DNA from: Collimonas sp. OK307 | GTDB lineage: Bacteria > Pseudomonadota > Gammaproteobacteria > Burkholderiales > Burkholderiaceae_D | NCBI RefSeq assembly: GCF_900113705.1 | Contig: NZ_FOQI01000010.1 | Coordinates: 122,251-186,250 of the forward strand | DNA: 64,000 bases | Direction: 5' to 3' | Shown: positions 62,595 through 64,000 of the stretch, one piece after another | Layout: every line of letters starts with the position of its first letter | Numbering within the stretch: position 1 is the first letter of the stretch | Made by a program: the position numbers and the translations under genes | The notes under the pieces: model-generated | What the model was told of the DNA's origin: nothing | What the model saw: the letters and a program-made list of their open reading frames with translations, nothing else | The model's database searches: none

Positions 62595-63794
62595 ATGGCA
62601 ACCCTGACCGATGTCAAAGCGCGCAACATCAAACCCGACTCAGGAATTCTTCCCCACGGTGGAGTGACAGGCCTGGCGCTGCATCCGTCCAATACCAAAG
62701 GGTGCGGCAAATGGGTACTACGCTTCGTAAGCCCTTTAACTGGCAAACGCCGCAATGCTGGACTAGGCAGTTATCCAGAAGTCAGTATCGCCGAAGCTGC
62801 TAAACATGCCCTACAAATGCGTGAGCAAATTGGCAATAAAATTGATCCGCTAGACGAAAAAAATCGATCAGCCAATCTTCCTCAAACCCCGGCCTTCCAA
62901 ACTGCTGCCGAAATACTCCACGCCGAATTACTCCCTGGTTGGAAAAATGCCAAGCACGGCCAGCAGTGGCTTAACACATTGACGCAGTACGCTTTTCCGA
63001 TCATTGGCACATTACCACTTGATCAGATTCAGCCTCGGCATATTGCCGATGCCTTACGACCAATCTGGCTGGAGAAAGCAGAGACCGCCAGCCGATTAAA
63101 ACAGCGCATACATGCCGTCATGGCTTGGGGGTGGGCGCATGACCATTGCAAATCGAACCCGGTTGACGTGGTGAATCACCTGCTACCACAACAACCATCA
63201 AAGTCAGTACGCACTCAACATCAACCGGCAATGCCGTGGCAGGATATTCCAGCCTTCATTGCCAAACACCTGCGAGTAATAGATGGCCAGGATGTCACAC
63301 GTGCTATGCTAGAATTTTTGATCTTGACAGCGGCTCGGTCAGGTGAGGTACGTGGCATTACGTGGTCAGAGATAGATTTAGATAATGCGATCTGGACAAT
63401 CCCACCTGAGCGCATGAAAGCAAAACTCCAGCATCGGGTTCCCTTATCTAAACGAGCTGTTGAAATTCTAACGAATCAGCAGGGGCACCATGATGATCTG
63501 GTGTTTCCTTCGCCGCGTGATCAAGTTGAGCTATCTGACATGGTACTCACCAGTTTTTTACGCCGGATCAAGGCACCTAGCGACACACCTGGACGCGTTG
63601 CCACCGCACACGGCTTTCGGTCAAGTTTCCGTGATTGGTGCAGTGAGCAAGGTTATCCCCGTGATTTGGCTGAACGCTCACTTGCGCATATGGTGCAGAA
63701 CAAAGTCGAGGCAGCTTACCATCGTACCGATTTACTCAAACAACGCCGTCCGATGATGACTGCGTGGGGAAATTTTATTGGAGCGATCTGCTAG
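62595..63794 (+). CDS. P4-type tyrosine integrase (DUF4102)
   Basis: A 399-residue recombinase of usual family length. The N-terminal DUF4102/arm-binding region has ATLTDVKARNIKPDSGILPH. The core SAM-like domain covers about 90-190. The catalytic set is complete: Arg248 (AARSGEVRGI), His339 and Arg342 (HGFRSSFRDW), His365 (LAHM) and nucleophile Tyr375 (AAYHRTD). It integrates genomic islands at tRNA 3' ends. It follows the tRNA-like remnant and arm repeats, so it most likely belongs to an island beginning here. Confidence 0.95.
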   Translation: MATLTDVKARNIKPDSGILPHGGVTGLALHPSNTKGCGKWVLRFVSPLTGKRRNAGLGSYPEVSIAEAAKHALQMREQIGNKIDPLDEKNRSANLPQTPAFQTAAEILHAELLPGWKNAKHGQQWLNTLTQYAFPIIGTLPLDQIQPRHIADALRPIWLEKAETASRLKQRIHAVMAWGWAHDHCKSNPVDVVNHLLPQQPSKSVRTQHQPAMPWQDIPAFIAKHLRVIDGQDVTRAMLEFLILTAARSGEVRGITWSEIDLDNAIWTIPPERMKAKLQHRVPLSKRAVEILTNQQGHHDDLVFPSPRDQVELSDMVLTSFLRRIKAPSDTPGRVATAHGFRSSFRDWCSEQGYPRDLAERSLAHMVQNKVEAAYHRTDLLKQRRPMMTAWGNFIGAIC

Positions 63795-64000
63795 CCCATT
63801 TTCCCCTCCTCCGGTACTGCTATGGCTAGTAGCCAGTTAAACCATTTCCTAGTTAATACCTGACGTCAACCTAATGGGGTGCAAGGGATAGGAAGTTCAA
63901 ATCCAGCCTATAAATGCCGCGTGAATAATGTACCGGAAAGCGCACTTGGAACGGCCATGAATGGCGCGTTAAAAGTGTACCAATCCTAGCCTGTAGTCTT
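63795..64000. other. 206-base island end fragment, possible IS terminus
   Basis: No gene is visible. TGTACC occurs near 63930 and 63980 around GCGCACTTGGAACGGCC, a pattern reminiscent of the repeated termini of IS21-type elements; any transposase gene would lie past the right edge. Also present is GTTCAAATCC, which looks like a tRNA T-loop, but no tRNA fold surrounds it. Confidence 0.3.

Noticed and set aside
63885..63915. GTTCAAATCC as a tRNA T-loop
   Set aside because: The flanking bases do not pair into a T-arm and no other tRNA arms are visible.

Overview
The window looks like chromosomal DNA of a betaproteobacterium of the order Burkholderiales, most likely family Oxalobacteraceae (a Collimonas/Herbaspirillum/Janthinobacterium-like organism). 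This is inferred from the moderately high GC content, the paired DUF2844/DUF3443 genes, an EpsD-EpsE-EpsF-EpsG-EpsL exopolysaccharide locus of the methanolan type, and several envelope lipoprotein families. No rRNA gene, complete tRNA gene or CRISPR array was seen.

Left part (1-35 kb). A truncated DMT-family permease gene is followed by two secreted glycine-rich proteins and an orphan IS3-type OrfA. Next come a GlxA-type regulator and a membrane diguanylate cyclase, then a repeat-built glycine/asparagine-rich lipoprotein and an NlpD-like LysM/degenerate-M23 lipoprotein. A DUF2844/DUF3443 pair, a membrane-anchored TAXI protein and a divergent bifunctional penicillin-binding protein follow. A three-gene branched-chain 2-oxoacid dehydrogenase operon has no local E3. 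After it lie two small enzymes (adenosine-specific kinase, YbaK-like deacylase), an ECF sigma/anti-sigma cassette with a COG4315 protein, an Att-type ABC exporter with a CrtC-like partner, small lipoproteins, a glutathione S-transferase, a second ECF sigma/anti-sigma pair, a YdeI-like protein, and a MarR/ClC operon.

Centre (35-57 kb). An uninterrupted minus-strand run of 19 genes forms an exopolysaccharide locus. In transcription order it encodes the outer-membrane beta-barrel EpsL, the priming glycosyltransferase, a small protein with a PEP-CTERM-like tail, EpsD (PPIase), EpsE (OPX), EpsF (PCP), EpsG (kinase-like), a Wzy-like polymerase, a GT4, an acyltransferase, a GH5 hydrolase, a GT2, the Wzx flippase, and a WecG/TagA transferase. 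The run ends with three GDP-mannose/NDP-sugar genes, a DUF535 gene and a second acyltransferase. This is a near-complete Wzx/Wzy-dependent pathway: precursor supply, priming on undecaprenyl phosphate, repeat-unit assembly, flipping, polymerisation, length control and export. An AT-rich 1.4-kb region separates epsL from a divergent PAP2 phosphatase gene that could recycle undecaprenyl diphosphate.

Right end (59-64 kb). An L-2-haloacid dehalogenase-like gene, a secreted SNase-like nuclease and an unusual DUF5672-GT17 fusion precede a junction. The junction has a terminator, a 14-base match to a tRNA-Ser 3' end, AGTCCAAA repeats and a complete P4-type integrase, so a genomic island probably begins here and runs past the right edge.
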